Shown: piece after piece, positions 6,717 through 6,796 of the stretch | How positions within the stretch are numbered: the first letter of the stretch is position 1 | How the letters are laid out: each line of letters begins with the position of its first letter | Source of the DNA: Globobulimina sp. | Taxonomy: Eukaryota > Foraminifera > Rotaliida | Length of the DNA stretch: 6,796 nucleotides | Assembly: GCA_003354225.1 (NCBI GenBank) | Contig: PIVH01000236.1 | Location: 1-6,796 of the forward strand | Direction of reading: 5' to 3' | The notes under the pieces: generated by a model | The model's database searches: none | Seen by the model: only the letters and a program-made list of their open reading frames with translations | What the model was told of the DNA's origin: nothing | Translations under genes and position numbers: made by a program

Positions 6717-6796
6717 ACTGCGGTTTTCCGTTCAATTTGGGAAGGAAAATAGGTTAATAATAAAATGTTAATGGTTCCCGATGAAACACAACCTTT

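Noticed and set aside
1-6796. Giant-virus or bacterial origin
   Set aside because: Two in-frame short GT-AG introns, SPRY and C2H2 proteins and long AT-rich promoters fit a eukaryotic nuclear genome better. A viral origin is not strictly excluded.
1-6796. Mobile elements, CRISPR, tRNA or rRNA
   Set aside because: No transposase or reverse-transcriptase motifs, no terminal repeats, no repeat-spacer arrays and no cloverleaf or rRNA-like stretch were seen.

Overview
The window looks like nuclear DNA of a gene-dense, AT-rich unicellular eukaryote. Two genes are joined across short, in-frame GT-AG introns of 40 and 50 nt. TATAAAT-type boxes lie upstream of two start codons, there are no ribosome binding sites or operons, and the proteins are eukaryotic in type: C2H2 zinc fingers, SPRY domains and an archaemetzincin. 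The SPRY proteins carry a helical segment before the domain that recalls, from memory only, the expanded families of foraminifera such as Reticulomyxa. A rhizarian or similar protist is therefore a guess.

Layout. Positions 1-950 (minus): an archaemetzincin gene whose 3' end lies outside the window; it has a 40-nt intron and a broken frame near 96-113. Positions 1078-1900 (minus): a membrane-anchored alpha/beta hydrolase whose frame breaks at about 1312, separating the serine nucleophile from the Asp and His. Positions 2050-2739 (minus): a SPRY protein. Positions 2740-2923: a divergent promoter with a 23-bp tandem repeat carrying two TATAAATA boxes. Positions 2924-3897 (plus): a three-finger C2H2 protein spliced in frame to a basic, nuclear-looking tail through a 50-nt intron that contains AATAAA. 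Positions 4094-4840 (plus): a second, divergent SPRY-like protein preceded by two chained uORFs. Positions 4853-6652 (minus): a secreted protein of five related domains of about 100-115 residues, interrupted by one in-frame TGA. Positions 6653-6796: its probable promoter.

I see no operon-like or defence-like logic linking these genes, and no mobile element, tRNA, rRNA or CRISPR array. The strongest novelty candidate is the five-domain secreted protein, whose repeats I cannot match to a named family. Three of the six genes carry a frame break, all on the minus strand. Decay, assembly error and recoding cannot be told apart from this window alone. TGA is never the sole stop of an intact gene here: four genes end in TAA and the fifth ends in TGA followed directly by TAA.
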